A stretch of 36,112 bases of DNA from Paludibacter sp. (lineage in GTDB: Bacteria; Bacteroidota; Bacteroidia; Bacteroidales; Paludibacteraceae), in contig JAQUYE010000024.1 in NCBI GenBank assembly GCA_028691965.1, positions 1-36,112 on the forward strand, in the 5' to 3' direction. The translations under genes and the position numbers were made by a program. Positions 1 through 7,727 of this stretch are shown piece by piece (within the stretch, counting starts at the first letter, position 1; each line of letters begins with the position of its first letter). The notes beneath the pieces were generated by a model. It had not been told where the DNA came from, searched no databases, and saw only the letters and a list, made by a program, of their open reading frames with translations.

Positions 1-230
<230 letters not shown>

Positions 231-252
231 TTCTTAAATGTATACTACTGTT

Positions 253-298
253 AATACCGGGGTCGGAAGTGTGAATCTTCCAATCCCGGTATTTGTTT
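253..298 (+). terminator. Intrinsic terminator after rpoC
   Basis: The arms AATACCGGG (253-261) and CCCGGTATT (285-293) are perfectly complementary over 9 bp. A second GGAAG/CTTCC pairing lies inside the loop, and a short T-rich tail (TGTTT) follows. It sits 22 bases after the rpoC stop. Confidence 0.85.
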
Positions 299-322
299 AA
301 CCAACATTTCTCACTATCTTAG
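292..322 (+). promoter_or_regulatory. Candidate Bacteroidota promoter for manC
   Basis: TTTG at 292-295, a 19-base spacer and TATCTTAG at 315-322 match the TTTG-N19-TAnnTTTG form with one mismatch in the -7 element. The -33 box overlaps the tail of the rpoC terminator. The predicted start of transcription is about 45 bases before the manC ATG. Confidence 0.45.
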
Positions 323-373
323 TGCTGTTTTTCAAGACCGACACAACTAAGTTGAAGTAAAAATAGATACACC

Positions 374-1447
374 ATGAATCAGAATTTTTGCATTATTATG
401 GCAGGTGGCGTTGGAAGCCGTTTCTGGCCTTTTAGTAGAAACAACCGACCTAAACAATTTCTGGATTTCTTTGGTACCGGACGATCATTATTACAGATGA
501 CCTTCGATCGTTTTCGTAGGGTAGTACCTGCCGAAAATATCCTTATAGTCTCTAATGTGTTATACAAAGACATGATACTGGAGCAATTACCTGAGATCAG
601 TGAAAGTCAGGTATTACTCGAACCTCATCGTCGCAATACAGCTCCCTGTATCGCCTATGCTATTCATCGTATCAAGGCGCTTACCGCGAATGCAAATATT
701 ATCGTTGCTCCTTCCGATCATTTAATCGTTAAGGAAAATGATTTTATCGATACGCTGACTATCGGACTGGACTTTATTGAAAATAATGAAAGTTTACTTA
801 CCCTGGGTATTAAGCCCAGCCGCCCTGAAACAGGTTATGGGTATATTCAGATCGACGAAGGGGAGGGTGCCTTACGTAAGGTGAAAACCTTTACCGAAAA
901 ACCCAATGCCGATCTGGCACAGGTATTCTTCGAAACCGGAGAGTTTTATTGGAATTCCGGTATCTTCCTCTGGAATCTAAAAACGATTGATCATGCTTTT
1001 AAAACGCTGTTGCCGGAAGTAGATTCCCGTTTCGCTGCCGGTAGTTCATTTTTCAATACCGATAAAGAACAGGAGTTTATAAATTCAATTTATCCTACCT
1101 GTATGAATATCTCCATCGACTACGGAATTATGGAGAAAGCTGATAATGTGTATGTGTTGTGTAGCGACTTCGGGTGGACTGATCTAGGGACCTGGGGTTC
1201 TCTCTATGAAATGTCGGATAAGGACAAAGACCAGAATGTTACCCTGAAGTGTAATACCCTGTTCTACGAGAGCGACCAGAATATAGTTGCCTTGCCACAG
1301 GGCAAACTGGCAGTTGTTGAGGGCTTGTCGGGTTATCTGATTGCCGAATCCGATAATGTACTTCTGATTTGTAAGAAAGACGAAGAAGCACGAATTCGTC
1401 AGTTTGTTAATGATGCCATTGTTTCATACGATGGTGAATACAGCTAA
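374..1447 (+). CDS. manC: Mannose-1-phosphate guanylyltransferase (GDP-mannose pyrophosphorylase)
   Basis: This 357-residue enzyme is predicted to make GDP-mannose from GTP and mannose-1-phosphate in the cytoplasm, for surface glycans and GDP-fucose. The nucleotidyltransferase signature is at residues 9-28 (MAGGVGSRFWPFSR then RPKQF). The other family blocks follow: EPHRRNTAPCIAYA near 83-96, PSDH at 113-116, ETGYGYIQ near 152-159, FTEKP near 173-177 and WNSGIF near 193-198. There is no fused C-terminal phosphomannose isomerase cupin, so it is the short single-function form. It may share a transcript with the small membrane protein and mutL. No other glycan genes are nearby. A related sugar-1-phosphate substrate is less likely. 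Confidence 0.93.
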   Translation: MNQNFCIIMAGGVGSRFWPFSRNNRPKQFLDFFGTGRSLLQMTFDRFRRVVPAENILIVSNVLYKDMILEQLPEISESQVLLEPHRRNTAPCIAYAIHRIKALTANANIIVAPSDHLIVKENDFIDTLTIGLDFIENNESLLTLGIKPSRPETGYGYIQIDEGEGALRKVKTFTEKPNADLAQVFFETGEFYWNSGIFLWNLKTIDHAFKTLLPEVDSRFAAGSSFFNTDKEQEFINSIYPTCMNISIDYGIMEKADNVYVLCSDFGWTDLGTWGSLYEMSDKDKDQNVTLKCNTLFYESDQNIVALPQGKLAVVEGLSGYLIAESDNVLLICKKDEEARIRQFVNDAIVSYDGEYS

Positions 1448-1472
1448 ATTTTTCCATTTAAACGATTTAATC

Positions 1473-1745
1473 ATGGGCTTTTTTAATTTACATAAACCTT
1501 CTGAATTTAAGCACAGGTATATTTATTACGACCCTAAGAAGGAAGCTCAAAAAGAACGTGAGCAAAAGAATGCCAACCAAAAACAGGAAGGTGTCGACGG
1601 ATACACACCGGGAATTAAACGGGGTACTTTCCGCGAAATGGCAAATCAACGCCACCAGCAACGCCGTTCGGTAATGCAGTCGAATGTACGACTCATTGTA
1701 ATTATCCTGATTTTGTTGGCGATCATGTATTTTCTTATGCGGTAA
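1473..1745 (+). CDS. Small tail-anchored membrane protein of unknown function
   Basis: This 90-residue protein has a soluble, highly charged N-terminal part with Lys/Glu/Gln-rich stretches near 20-40 and Arg/Gln-rich stretches near 54-66. One hydrophobic segment at about 72-89 ends the protein, so it is predicted to be anchored by its C terminus with the bulk in the cytoplasm. I start it at the ATG at 1473, which begins MGFFNLHKPSEFKHRYIYYD. The same frame is open further upstream, but that would overlap manC. The stop is 10 bases before mutL, so the two are probably cotranscribed. I recall similar short proteins before mutL in other Bacteroidales, but no function is known to me. Confidence 0.75.
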   Translation: MGFFNLHKPSEFKHRYIYYDPKKEAQKEREQKNANQKQEGVDGYTPGIKRGTFREMANQRHQQRRSVMQSNVRLIVIILILLAIMYFLMR

Positions 1746-1755
1746 TATTGAATGA

Positions 1756-3555
1756 ATGAGTGATATAATTCGGTTGCTACCCGATGCAGTGGCCAATCAG
1801 ATTGCAGCAGGTGAGGTGATTCAGCGCCCGGCTTCGGTTTTAAAAGAATTAGTAGAGAATGCCCTGGATGCCGGTGCTACATCCATACGTGTAGTTATCA
1901 AGGATGCCGGACGAACGCTGATATCCATCTCCGACAACGGAAAAGGAATGAGCGATACCGATGCCCGTATGGCTTTCGAGCGGCATGCAACTTCCAAAAT
2001 TTCAGATGCCCGCGATTTGTTTCATATTCGAACCATGGGTTTCAGAGGCGAAGCGCTGGCTTCCATCGCTGCTGTGGCGCAGGTGGAACTCCGTTCCCGT
2101 CAGGCTGATCAGGATCTGGGCACCTTTGTCGAAATTGCAGGTAGCCGTATTTTTCGTCAGGAAATGGTGCAGTGCGATAAAGGTACATCCATTCAGGTTA
2201 AGAACCTGTTTTTTAATGTACCGGCCCGCCGGCGTTTTTTAAAAAGCGATAGCGTTGAGAAGACTCATTTGTTAAATGAGTTCTACAGGATCGTGTTAGT
2301 AAACCCCGAGGTCGAATTTTTCTTCCTGGATGGGGATGATGAAGTGTTCAATCTGCCGGTGTCCAACCTGAAAGTCCGTATCGATCATGTTTTTGGCAAT
2401 GCACGCCGTAAGCTGAGTGCACAGCTTTTAAACCTTACCACCGAAACCTCGTTAGCATCGATCAATGGCTTTATCGGTCGCCCTGAGTTTGCTCAAAAGT
2501 CGGCACATCAGTTTTTCTTTGTGAATGGTCGCTATATGCGTCATCCCTATTTTCATAAGGCAGTAATGATGGCTTATAGTCAGCTTATTCAGCCCGGTGA
2601 GAACCCGCATTACCTCATCTATTTTGAAGTCGATCCCGAAACGATCGACATCAATATTCATCCTACAAAGACCGAGATTAAGTTCGAGAATGAGCAGGCC
2701 ATTTGGTCGATCCTCTCTGCAGCTGTGAAAGAGTCGCTTGGCAAATTTAATATAGTGCCTTCTATCGACTTCGACCGCGACGATGTACCTGAGATACCGG
2801 TTTTGCAGCCGGGAACTCCGGTGATTACTCCACAAACAACCTTTAATGAGTCGTACAATCCCTTTAAAAATGCCGGAGGAGGAATGGCCTACTCCCGTCC
2901 CCCGGTAAATTGGGATACTTTATTCCGACAGGAGGATCGTACCGAAACACCGGTATCAGTTCAACAGGAACTGACAGGATCCGACGAGACCTCGGGTAGT
3001 TTTTACCAGCTTAAACTGCGATATATCCTTACCTCTGTCAAATCAGGAATGATGATCATTGATCAGCACCGTGCGCATGTACGTGTGCTTTTTGAAGAGT
3101 TCCTTACAGAACTTACCAGGCGAAAGGGCTTCTCCCAGCAACTACTATTTCCTGAAGTGATTGAGCTGATGCCCGAAGATGTTCCGTTTTACGTTCAGAT
3201 AAAGGACGATTTACGGGCTGTAGGGTTTGACTCGGAACTTGTAAACCGGAACGAGCTGCAAATCAACGGCATTCCTTCCCGACTTCGTTCTTCAGAGAAG
3301 GTGGTGGCATTAATCCATGATATGATGGTTCGCATGAAAAATGCATACGGTGATTCACTGGAAAAAATCAGAGAGGAGATAGCATTATCACTCGCTGAAT
3401 CTTCGGCCATACCCTCAACCAGTAAGCTGTCGGCCGAAGAAATGGCGCACCTGGTCAACGAGCTTTTTGCTTGTCCTGTTCATAACCATACCCCCGATGG
3501 TAAAACAATAATGGTAATTATCAGTCAGGACGAACTAGCAAACCGGTTCAATTAA
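1756..3555 (+). CDS. mutL: DNA mismatch repair protein MutL
   Basis: This 599-residue GHKL ATPase links MutS mismatch recognition to strand processing. The N-terminal ATPase motifs are intact: NQIAAGEV (14-21), the catalytic Glu and Mg-binding Asn in KELVENALDAGA (30-41), DNGKGM (60-65) and GFRGEAL (95-101). A transducer domain follows up to about residue 330, then a low-complexity linker and the C-terminal dimerisation domain from about 405. The expected endonuclease motif DQHAxxExxxxE reads DQHRAHVRVLFE at 436-447, so Ala is Arg and the first Glu is Val. The later CPHGRP motif reads CPVHNHTPDGK (573-583). Two ATGs lie 4 bases apart; only the one at 1756 is in frame. Confidence 0.97.
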   Translation: MSDIIRLLPDAVANQIAAGEVIQRPASVLKELVENALDAGATSIRVVIKDAGRTLISISDNGKGMSDTDARMAFERHATSKISDARDLFHIRTMGFRGEALASIAAVAQVELRSRQADQDLGTFVEIAGSRIFRQEMVQCDKGTSIQVKNLFFNVPARRRFLKSDSVEKTHLLNEFYRIVLVNPEVEFFFLDGDDEVFNLPVSNLKVRIDHVFGNARRKLSAQLLNLTTETSLASINGFIGRPEFAQKSAHQFFFVNGRYMRHPYFHKAVMMAYSQLIQPGENPHYLIYFEVDPETIDINIHPTKTEIKFENEQAIWSILSAAVKESLGKFNIVPSIDFDRDDVPEIPVLQPGTPVITPQTTFNESYNPFKNAGGGMAYSRPPVNWDTLFRQEDRTETPVSVQQELTGSDETSGSFYQLKLRYILTSVKSGMMIIDQHRAHVRVLFEEFLTELTRRKGFSQQLLFPEVIELMPEDVPFYVQIKDDLRAVGFDSELVNRNELQINGIPSRLRSSEKVVALIHDMMVRMKNAYGDSLEKIREEIALSLAESSAIPSTSKLSAEEMAHLVNELFACPVHNHTPDGKTIMVIISQDELANRFN

Positions 3556-3622
3556 AACCCACTGACAGGAGCTTTCCGGCTATTCTATCCTTTATTACTT
3601 CCAGTTAGCTATAAGGTAATTC

Positions 3623-3890
3623 CGGCTACATCGGCAATGTAGCCGACCTGCATTGCCGATGTAGCCGATCTGCATTGCCGATGTAGCCGATCTGCATTGC
3701 CGATGTAGCTCCTTCATTGCGAATGTAGCCGACCTGCATTGCGAATGTAGCTGGTCTACATTGCGAATGTAGCTGGTCTGCATTGCGAATGTAGCTGCCT
3801 TGCATTGCGAATGTAGCTGGTCTACATTGCGAATGCAGCTGCCCTGCATTGCGAATGTAGCTGGTCTACATTGCGAATGTAGATTCCTTG
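3623..3890 (+). repeat. Tandem array of 22-bp imperfect palindromic repeats
   Basis: Eleven head-to-tail units run from 3651 to 3890. All are 22 bp except the third (3695-3714), which is 20 bp. The core is CATTGCSRATGTAGC followed by about 7 variable bases. Units 1-3 read CATTGCCGATG; units 4-11 read CATTGCGAATG. Across unit joins the sequence makes dyads such as CTACATT-GCG-AATGTAG, with 7-bp arms. A leading element at 3623-3644 (GGCTACAT-CGGCA-ATGTAGCC) has 8-bp arms and carries the core in inverted orientation. The array fills most of the convergent gap (3556-3961) between mutL and rprY. I see no gene there, and no other obvious terminator for mutL. Confidence 0.95.
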
Positions 3891-3902
3891 ATGCAGAGTC
3901 AG

Positions 3903-3942
3903 GACAAAAAAAGGGGAAAACACAAACAGTGTTTTCCCCTTT
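3903..3942 (-). terminator. Intrinsic terminator of the rprX-rprY operon
   Basis: A perfect 14-bp stem forms between AAAGGGGAAAACAC (3910-3923) and its complement (3929-3942) with loop AAACA. On the minus strand it is followed by a run of Ts (the A-run at 3905-3912 of the plus strand), which is the expected layout for transcripts leaving rprY. The plus-strand side has only a weak T run, so it may stop mutL transcripts poorly. Confidence 0.9.
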
Positions 3943-3961
3943 AGATGAAGTAGAGATCCTC

Positions 3962-4666
3962 TTATTCGCCTGCCTGAGGTGTAATCAGTTTATACCCTTT
4001 ACCGTGGATATTTATGATAGCCACATTAGGATCATCTTTTAGCAGTTTACGAAGCTTGGTAATGTAAACATCCATGCTACGTGCGTTGAAGTAGTTGTCG
4101 TCTTCCCAAATCGACTTCAAAGCATAGTTCCTTTCCAGGATACTGTTTGCGTTTGAAGCCAACAGGCGTAGCAGTTCAGATTCTTTTGTAGTAAGTTTCT
4201 TTGTTTCACCATCAAAAGTAAGTACCTGTTTCTGGGCATCAAATATAAATCCTCCGATGTTAAAGACAACCACATCTTTTACTTTTTTGCCTTTCACCCT
4301 GCGCAGGATGGATTCAATGCGGGAGAGTAATTCTTCCATGCTAAACGGTTTCGAAAGGTAATCGTCGGCTCCGAGCTTGAATCCCTGGAGGATATCTTCT
4401 TTCATTGATTTAGCAGTCAGGAATATAATCGGAACTTCGGAATTAATATTACGAATGTCAGCTGCAAGTGCAAAACCGTCTTTTTTGGGCATCATTACGT
4501 CAAATACACATAAATCGTATTTGTTTTTTGTGAATGCTTTATAACCAGCTTCTCCGTCTGGCTGAAGATCTGCATCATACCCTTTGGTCTGTAAATATTC
4601 CCGTAGTAACATGCCGAGGTTTTCATCATCCTCGCATAATAAAATTTTTACTTTTTCATCGTTCAT
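3962..4666 (-). CDS. rprY: OmpR-family response regulator RprY
   Basis: This 234-residue regulator has an N-terminal receiver domain (about 6-122). The acidic pocket is E12-D13-D14, the predicted phosphoacceptor is D56 in DLCVFDVMMP, and the switch residues are T84 and K106. A C-terminal winged-helix Trans_reg_C DNA-binding domain follows (about 135-230), with ESELLRLL and RSMDVYITKLRKLL typical of the OmpR/PhoB class. Wording such as ILLCEDDENLGMLLREYLQ matches Bacteroides RprY as I remember it. RprXY was described in B. fragilis, and RprY homologues are linked to stress responses in related species. The gene overlaps the 3' end of the kinase gene by 11 bases, and a terminator follows it. 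Confidence 0.93.
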   Translation of the reverse strand: MNDEKVKILLCEDDENLGMLLREYLQTKGYDADLQPDGEAGYKAFTKNKYDLCVFDVMMPKKDGFALAADIRNINSEVPIIFLTAKSMKEDILQGFKLGADDYLSKPFSMEELLSRIESILRRVKGKKVKDVVVFNIGGFIFDAQKQVLTFDGETKKLTTKESELLRLLASNANSILERNYALKSIWEDDNYFNARSMDVYITKLRKLLKDDPNVAIINIHGKGYKLITPQAGE

Positions 4667-6194
4667 AATCGAAACTTTTTAGTGTTGGTAATGCTATAAT
4701 AAATTTGGTACCTATGTTTAATTCACTTTCAACCTTAATTGTACCTTTGTGTTCGTTGATAATTCGTTTGACGTAGGCCAGGCCTAGTCCAAAGCCTTTT
4801 ACATTGTGTTTGTTTCCTGTAGGAACCCGGTAGAATTTTTCAAATACCCGTTTCAGATCTTCCCGGGGGATACCAATACCATTGTCCTCTATACTGATAT
4901 ATAATTTGTCCTTATCATTCCAGGTTTCCAGGTTAAGCAGTAAAGGTTTATCCGTATACTTAAGGGCGTTGTCCATTAAGTTATGAATAACGTTTGTAAA
5001 ATGAACCTCGTCGGCCACCACCAAATCGTCGGTTGCTTTTAACAGGGTAGTTAATTTTCCTCCGCTGTTGGCAACTTTCAAGGAGAAGATTTCAGCGGTA
5101 TGACTTATCAGTTCGTTTACATTCATCTCCCGCATTTTGTAAGTCGCTTTTTCAGATTCAAAGAGCGATAGCTTTAATACCTCCTCAACCATACGGCTAA
5201 GCCTTCCGGTTTCATCCAGTATCACCTTGGAGATATGCTTAAGTGTCTCCGGTGTTTTACCTACTACCGGGTCCTGAAGCATTTGCGATGCCAGGGAGAT
5301 ACTCGATATCGGAGTTTTTAACTCATGCGTCATGTTATTAACAAAATCATTCTTAATATTGTTCAACTGTTTTTGTTTAAAAATAACAATAATGGCGACA
5401 ATAAAGATGAGCAATATTAACACAACTAGTATAATAGTGGGGTAGAGCAGACCCATCGAACTAATTATGTAGTTTTTTTTAGTCGGGAATGTTACTTCAA
5501 TAAATGCTTCTTTGGTCGAACTTTCAGAAGGAAATAATTTTTGGGTGTAGAAGTTTCTGCCGTGAGCACGGTGTAGTTCGTGAAAGTCCTTATCACAGGT
5601 ATAAATCTCGCTGCCGAATTTATCTACTATACTGTAATAGAAAGGCAGGTCGATTCCGTTGCTTAGTAAGTATTTCTCAATTATGGAGTTAAGCTCTGCG
5701 AAGTTAACCCGTTCGCTGATCTCTTTCTGATCTTTTTCACGCAACCATCTGAAAACAGCCTGGTCGAGAACGGTTTTGCTTCGTGAGAAGTTTTCCCTGA
5801 ATTTGTTTTGCAGGTAGCGGGAAGTTTCTTCTATGGTTGCTTTGCCATGATGTGCCGAGATGCGTATTTTAGGTTTTTCAATTTTTTGAGTGGTAACTTC
5901 TAAACGCTGGGTGATGGTATCCATCTGAAGACTTTTGTTGATCTCAGCTAAGTTGGAGAGCTTGTTGGGGCTTTTGTGAAAATCGTTTCCTTCAAGAGTC
6001 TGAGCCATATATTCTAAGGCTTCGTTTTCTTCAACTAATCTTACTGTTTGGTAAAGACTCCTCTTAACGCTTTCATTGAATTGATTCTCAATCATTTCAG
6101 CGTTTACCATAACGTAGCGTGCCTGGATCAGAATTAATCCGATAAAGGTGAATAGCATCGACAGTATGAGAATAATTATCGTAGTTTTTTTCAT
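4656..6194 (-). CDS. rprX: Membrane sensor histidine kinase RprX
   Basis: This 512-residue kinase is predicted to phosphorylate RprY. TM1 is at about 5-25 and TM2 at about 244-272. Between them lies a periplasmic sensor region of about 215 residues with no domain I recognise. The HisKA domain follows, with the phospho-accepting H290 in MTHELKTPISSIS, then a HATPase_c domain with an N box (NLMDNALKYT), a G1 box (DNGIGI) and a G2 box (GFGLGLAYVK). There is no HAMP domain between TM2 and the H box. The gene is upstream of rprY with an 11-base overlap, which suggests translational coupling. The start at 6194 opens directly with the signal-anchor sequence. Confidence 0.93.
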   Translation of the reverse strand: MKKTTIIILILSMLFTFIGLILIQARYVMVNAEMIENQFNESVKRSLYQTVRLVEENEALEYMAQTLEGNDFHKSPNKLSNLAEINKSLQMDTITQRLEVTTQKIEKPKIRISAHHGKATIEETSRYLQNKFRENFSRSKTVLDQAVFRWLREKDQKEISERVNFAELNSIIEKYLLSNGIDLPFYYSIVDKFGSEIYTCDKDFHELHRAHGRNFYTQKLFPSESSTKEAFIEVTFPTKKNYIISSMGLLYPTIILVVLILLIFIVAIIVIFKQKQLNNIKNDFVNNMTHELKTPISSISLASQMLQDPVVGKTPETLKHISKVILDETGRLSRMVEEVLKLSLFESEKATYKMREMNVNELISHTAEIFSLKVANSGGKLTTLLKATDDLVVADEVHFTNVIHNLMDNALKYTDKPLLLNLETWNDKDKLYISIEDNGIGIPREDLKRVFEKFYRVPTGNKHNVKGFGLGLAYVKRIINEHKGTIKVESELNIGTKFIIALPTLKSFDYER

Positions 6195-6293
6195 GCCCGT
6201 AAAAGTGCTTAATCTTAAGACTTGTTGTTCTGTTCGTATGTTTCCTGCTACTTAATGCATGAAAATGAACAAGATGCACGCCTCTTAGCTGTA

Positions 6294-6301
6294 CAAATAT
6301 A
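6294..6301 (-). promoter_or_regulatory. Candidate -7 element for rprXY
   Basis: On the minus strand the sequence is TATATTTG, an exact TAnnTTTG match. I see no good TTTG at the expected distance, so the -33 box would be degenerate. The leader to the rprX start would be about 90 bases. The whole gap 6195-6503 holds only this element and the divergent promoter described next. Confidence 0.4.
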
Positions 6302-6453
6302 GAACTTATTAAAACGTTAAAATGTAAACGGACTTCATTATTAACAAAATATAAGGAGTTCAATCGCTTGGATTAGCGTTATATAACATATAACTGTTAA
6401 TATGTGGTTTTTCCTCTGAATTATTGGTTGTTGGATACCTGCTTTTTCGGTGC

Positions 6454-6484
6454 TTTGTGCTGAAGTATTAAAATTGTACTTTTG
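6454..6484 (+). promoter_or_regulatory. Bacteroidota promoter for the MFS-symporter-AraC operon
   Basis: TTTG (6454-6457), a 19-base spacer and TACTTTTG (6477-6484) form an exact TTTG-N19-TAnnTTTG promoter. Transcription should start near 6490, giving a short leader before the ATG at 6504. This placement rules out the in-frame ATG at 6450 as the translation start. Confidence 0.75.
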
Positions 6485-6503
6485 CGATTCGATAATCAAC
6501 TGT

Positions 6504-7727
6504 ATGAATAAAGAGTGGAGAAAACTGTTTCTTAGCAACTTTGCCGGTGTTTTTAACGACAACCTCTTAAAGCATGCTATCATTTTTAGTGCGATTAGCT
6601 GGTCGATGCCCGCCTGGTTATCCCAATCGCAATTAATTGCTCTGGTTTCGGCGGCGCTTATTATACCTTATCTGATTTTATCTCCGCTGGGCGGCAGGTG
6701 GGCTGTTCGTTATTCAAAACAGCGGGTATTCCTTTTGTTCAAATTGCTGGAGTTCCCGATAATGCTGCTGGCAGCACTTTCATTTGCAGTTGAATCGCTG
6801 AGTCTCGCTATTGCAGCGGTATTTTTAATGGGTATTCAGAGTTGTTTGTATTCTCCCTCAAAATATGGATTAATACGTGATATAGGGGGCAAAGAGGGAA
6901 GTGCCAAAGGGAGTGGGGTGTTTGAAGCGATGGCCTTTCTGGGAATACTGACAGGCACAGTAGTAGCTGCGTGGTTGAGTGATCATTATCAACTATACTT
7001 GTTGGTGGGGCTCTTCTTGTTGATGGCTGCAGTCGGATTTGTAGCTGTGTTGACGCTAAAAGTTAAGGAGCAACCCCCCGAAACCGGTCTTTCGCAACAG
7101 GTCCACCTGAATCCTGTGCGCTTCCTCTTTTCGAGCTATCGCCTGGCAGCTGCCTATAAAGATGTAAATAAAGCCGTTTTTGGGGTTTCGTTTTTTTGGC
7201 TGACAGGTGGGATGCTTCAAATGAATATTGTGCTGCATTCGTCGGGAGTGTTGAAACTTCCAAATACAGTAACCGGGATCCTGATGGCGATGACTGCCGT
7301 AGGTATTATTGCAGGCAACTGGGTGGCCGGACTTATGCTCAAAAGCTACAGTAAGGCAACCCTGATTCTGATGGGAAGTGCGGGTATGACCCTTGGATTC
7401 CTGGTGCTTTCGTTGTTCAGTTTGCCGGCGTCGGGGTTCGCTGTAACGGTAATGTTGATTGCTTTCGCGGGTGGTTTTTACCAGGTGCCCTGGCTTACCA
7501 CTATTCAGCAGGCTGATGCCGGTCGCCGGGCCGGACAATTACTCGCGTATATGAATGTAATGGTGTTTATCTTCGTTTTAACGGGGTCGGTTTTGTTTTC
7601 GCTTTCCAACTTTATAAGCACCGATAATAGTATTATGGTATTTTTTGTACTTTTGCTGCTCAACAGCATCGTGCTGGTGGCAACCATGCTGTATTTTCGT
7701 CGCTCGTCAACAACTATTCAGGTATGA
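6504..7727 (+). CDS. MFS transporter, LplT-like (probable lysophospholipid carrier)
   Basis: This 407-residue polytopic inner-membrane protein has about 12 hydrophobic segments. The opening FLSNFAGVFNDNLLKHAII, the loop motif SPLGGRWAVRYSKQRV and the block MGIQSCLYSPSKYGLIRDI match LplT and the MFS half of Aas-type fusions. Those proteins flip lysophospholipids into the cytoplasm for re-acylation. There is no fused acyltransferase or acyl-ACP synthetase domain, and none lies nearby, so the substrate is uncertain. I chose the ATG at 6504 because the promoter lies between it and the upstream in-frame ATG. The stop overlaps the next start by 4 bases (ATGA). Confidence 0.8.
   Translation: MNKEWRKLFLSNFAGVFNDNLLKHAIIFSAISWSMPAWLSQSQLIALVSAALIIPYLILSPLGGRWAVRYSKQRVFLLFKLLEFPIMLLAALSFAVESLSLAIAAVFLMGIQSCLYSPSKYGLIRDIGGKEGSAKGSGVFEAMAFLGILTGTVVAAWLSDHYQLYLLVGLFLLMAAVGFVAVLTLKVKEQPPETGLSQQVHLNPVRFLFSSYRLAAAYKDVNKAVFGVSFFWLTGGMLQMNIVLHSSGVLKLPNTVTGILMAMTAVGIIAGNWVAGLMLKSYSKATLILMGSAGMTLGFLVLSLFSLPASGFAVTVMLIAFAGGFYQVPWLTTIQQADAGRRAGQLLAYMNVMVFIFVLTGSVLFSLSNFISTDNSIMVFFVLLLLNSIVLVATMLYFRRSSTTIQV

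Noticed and set aside
3595-3849. Minus-strand open frame of 84 codons across the repeat array
   Set aside because: It is made by the 22-bp repeats, with peptide repeats that follow only from the DNA period, and has no promoter or conserved domain.
3651-3890. CRISPR array
   Set aside because: Units are directly tandem with no unique spacers, and there are no cas genes in the window.
6450-6503. Upstream start for the MFS gene
   Set aside because: The ATG at 6450 lies before the TTTG-N19-TACTTTTG promoter, so it would not be transcribed from it.
7056-7538. Minus-strand open frame of 160 codons opposite the MFS gene
   Set aside because: The plus-strand frame is a clear MFS protein; the antisense peptide has no domain-like composition.
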